Origin: Cohnella xylanilytica
GTDB lineage: Bacteria; Bacillota; Bacilli; Paenibacillales; Paenibacillaceae
Reading direction: 5' to 3'
NCBI RefSeq assembly: GCF_014212175.1
Contig: NZ_JACJVR010000023.1
Coordinates: 1 to 36,359 of the forward strand
Length of the DNA: 36,359 nucleotides
In this document: positions 34,701 to 36,359 of the stretch, piece by piece
Layout of the letters: each line of letters begins with the position of its first letter
How positions within the stretch are numbered: position 1 is the first letter of the stretch
Notes under the pieces: model-generated
Database searches by the model: none
Told to the model about the DNA's origin: nothing
The model's input: the letters and a program-made list of their open reading frames with translations, nothing else
Program-made: the position numbers and the translations under genes

Positions 34701-36335
34701 TTATTTGACAAGCGCCTTCAGCCGGTCCAGAATCGGAGCGGGCTCGCTGCCGTCGGTCACGACCTCGATCAGGACGGGACCGTCCAATTCCCGCGTGAAC
34801 GCCGGAATGTCCGCGAGGTCCTCCAGACGTTCGACCGTCATCGTGCGGATGCCGGCGACGGCCATCATGTCGGCGATCGAGATGCGCTCCTGCTTGTAGT
34901 CGGGAATGGTCCGCTTGTAGAGGAACTTCTGGCCTCTCTCGACGTACGACAGCATGGCGTTGTTGACGATGATGTAGATGACCGGCATCTTGTATTCCTT
35001 GGCCGTCAGAATATCCATGCCGTTCATGAAGAAGCAGCCGTCCCCGGCGATGACGGCGACCGGGCGGGTCGGATCGGCGGCGTACAAGCCCGCTCCTCCG
35101 GCGATGGCCGAGCCCATGGCGCCGTAATCGAGGTTGATCTCGAAGTCTCCGCCTTCGGGGATGTCCAGATACTTCAGGACGAAGTTCGTAAACTCCCCGA
35201 TATCGCAGACGTACCGGGTATTCGCCGGCAGGGCCGAACGGAGGCCTTCGAGGAACAGCCGCAGCGACAGGCCGGTGTGGTTGCGCTCGTAAGGATCGTT
35301 GACGGGCTCCGGCTTGCGGAACGAGGCGGCGGATTTGCGCGTATGGGCGGCAAGATACGGCAGCACTTCGCGCAAGTCCCCATGAATCGCGACGTCGGGC
35401 TTGAACACCCTGCCCAGCACGCTCGGGTCGCGGTCGACGTGAATGACCTTCCTTCCCGCGACGAGCACGTCGTTGAAGTTGCAGGTAGAGGCTTCGCCCA
35501 GGCTCGTGCCGAGAATGAGCACGCAGGCCGGTTCGTCCGAGTGGACGTAGTCGCTCGCCGCGTTCGTGCTGGAGAAGCCGTAGTTGCCCAGATTCAGGGG
35601 AAAATCGGTCGGAACGACGCCTTTGCCCGCGGGCGTCGTTATAATCGGCCACTTCAGATGCTCGCTCAGCCGCTTGATCTCTTCGGTCAAGCCCCGGCCG
35701 CCCCGGCCGACCATGATGAGCCCCCGGGAGGAGCGGTCGATCAGCTCCGCCGCTTGCGCCAGCGCGGCCGGCTCCGGCCTGACCGCTTGAAGCTCGGCCA
35801 GCGACGCGGGCGCGGGCAGCGGCAGCGTTGCCTCCTCGCGCTGCACGTCGATCGGGATGGAGAGGTAGACCGGTCCGCACGGAGGCGTCAGCGCGATGCG
35901 CACCGCGCGGTCGAGCTCGGCCAGAACGTCCTTCTCGTCGAGAACCGTCGCGGCGTATTTGGTGACGCCCTTCACCATCTGCTCGCCGTCCAGCTCCTGA
36001 ATGGCCCCTTTGCCCATCTGCCAGCGGTTGATATACCCGGCGAGGATAAGCATCGGCGCCTTGGCCCGGCTCGCGTCCGCGATTCCGTTCATCATGTTGC
36101 TGACGCCGACGGCTCCCGCCCCGACGCAGACGGCCAGCTTCCCGGAGGTGCTGGCGTAACGGGCGGCCATATACGCCGCTCCGGCTTCGTTCTTGGTGAT
36201 GATGGGCTTTATGTCGACGTCAATCAAGGAATCGTAGAGCGGACCGACGATGCCGGCCGGAATTCCGAACGCGTATTCGACGTTGCTGGCTTTCAAATAG
36301 TGAAGTATGGCTTCCGCTATTTTCATAAAGCCCAT
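34701..36335 (-). CDS. ThDP-dependent enzyme, acetolactate-synthase-like (5' end near window edge)
   Basis: The protein has 544 residues and the three-domain layout of the acetolactate synthase/pyruvate oxidase family. The N-terminal Pyr domain (about 4-170) has Glu50 in T-K-N-E-A-G-A, which activates ThDP. The central domain spans about 195-330. The C-terminal PP domain (about 370-535) has G431-D-G to N458-N for ThDP-Mg binding. Such enzymes decarboxylate 2-oxoacids and join the product to an aldehyde or second oxoacid. No adjacent small regulatory subunit (IlvN) is seen, so it is probably not the housekeeping enzyme. ATG 36335 or 36326 are candidate starts without a good ribosome site. The frame is open to the window edge, so the gene may begin outside. 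Confidence 0.85.
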   Translation of the reverse strand: MGFMKIAEAILHYLKASNVEYAFGIPAGIVGPLYDSLIDVDIKPIITKNEAGAAYMAARYASTSGKLAVCVGAGAVGVSNMMNGIADASRAKAPMLILAGYINRWQMGKGAIQELDGEQMVKGVTKYAATVLDEKDVLAELDRAVRIALTPPCGPVYLSIPIDVQREEATLPLPAPASLAELQAVRPEPAALAQAAELIDRSSRGLIMVGRGGRGLTEEIKRLSEHLKWPIITTPAGKGVVPTDFPLNLGNYGFSSTNAASDYVHSDEPACVLILGTSLGEASTCNFNDVLVAGRKVIHVDRDPSVLGRVFKPDVAIHGDLREVLPYLAAHTRKSAASFRKPEPVNDPYERNHTGLSLRLFLEGLRSALPANTRYVCDIGEFTNFVLKYLDIPEGGDFEINLDYGAMGSAIAGGAGLYAADPTRPVAVIAGDGCFFMNGMDILTAKEYKMPVIYIIVNNAMLSYVERGQKFLYKRTIPDYKQERISIADMMAVAGIRTMTVERLEDLADIPAFTRELDGPVLIEVVTDGSEPAPILDRLKALVK

Positions 36336-36359
36336 CTCGAGGCTGTCTATAAACTGTTG

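Overview
The window looks like chromosome from a G+C-rich member of the Paenibacillaceae (Paenibacillus/Cohnella type). The pointers are a 5S rRNA followed by a ten-gene tRNA array, the gene order sigW-rsiW-cdaA-cdaR-glmM-glmS with a glmS ribozyme (typical of Bacilli), a YesM/YesN-like two-component system beside an Lpl-type sugar ABC transporter, and cellulolytic glycoside hydrolases. Genus is inference.

Layout. 1-1140: end of an rRNA operon (23S-5S spacer, 5S, tRNAs Thr-Glu-Val-Gln-Lys-Leu-Gly-Arg-Pro-Gly, terminator). 1185-2437 (-): a GT87-like membrane protein. 2625-5593: ppc with a promoter overlapped by a perfect inverted repeat. 5657-13329: cell-envelope core. SigW and its anti-sigma factor RsiW are followed by c-di-AMP cyclase CdaA, its regulator CdaR, GlmM and GlmS. 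The last two make glucosamine-1-P for peptidoglycan. GlmS is preceded by a self-cleaving glmS ribozyme that carries an unusually large P1 insertion. An ECF-type promoter sits between sigW and rsiW.

13380-17102: an accessory, visibly more A+T-rich patch. It holds a MarR regulator and SDR protein sharing operator-like repeats, an APH/hygromycin-kinase-like phosphotransferase, a TetR regulator, and the deletion scar of what was probably the TetR target operon (5' end of a DUF2255 gene joined to a frameshifted 3' end of an aldo/keto reductase gene). A tRNA-3'-end-like fragment lies at the right border.

17113-33022: a carbohydrate-use region. A cre-like site precedes a sensor kinase and an AraC-type response regulator, followed by a lipoprotein solute-binding protein and two permeases. 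Then come an acyltransferase-3 membrane protein, a modular secreted GH9 cellulase (CBM-like, Ig, GH9, X2, CBM3), a DUF5946 protein, and an AraC regulator divergent from a GH2 glycosidase. The likely theme is secreted polysaccharide breakdown, oligosaccharide import and intracellular cleavage, under catabolite and substrate-sensing control.

33249-36335 (-): a compact three-gene operon of a ThDP-dependent acetolactate-synthase-like enzyme, a small STAS/SpoIIAA-like protein and a KAS III (FabH)-like protein that keeps the Cys but lacks the His and Asn of the FabH triad. This is the best candidate in the window for an undescribed pathway, possibly acyloin or acyl-transfer chemistry. Its 5' end reaches the window edge and may continue beyond it.
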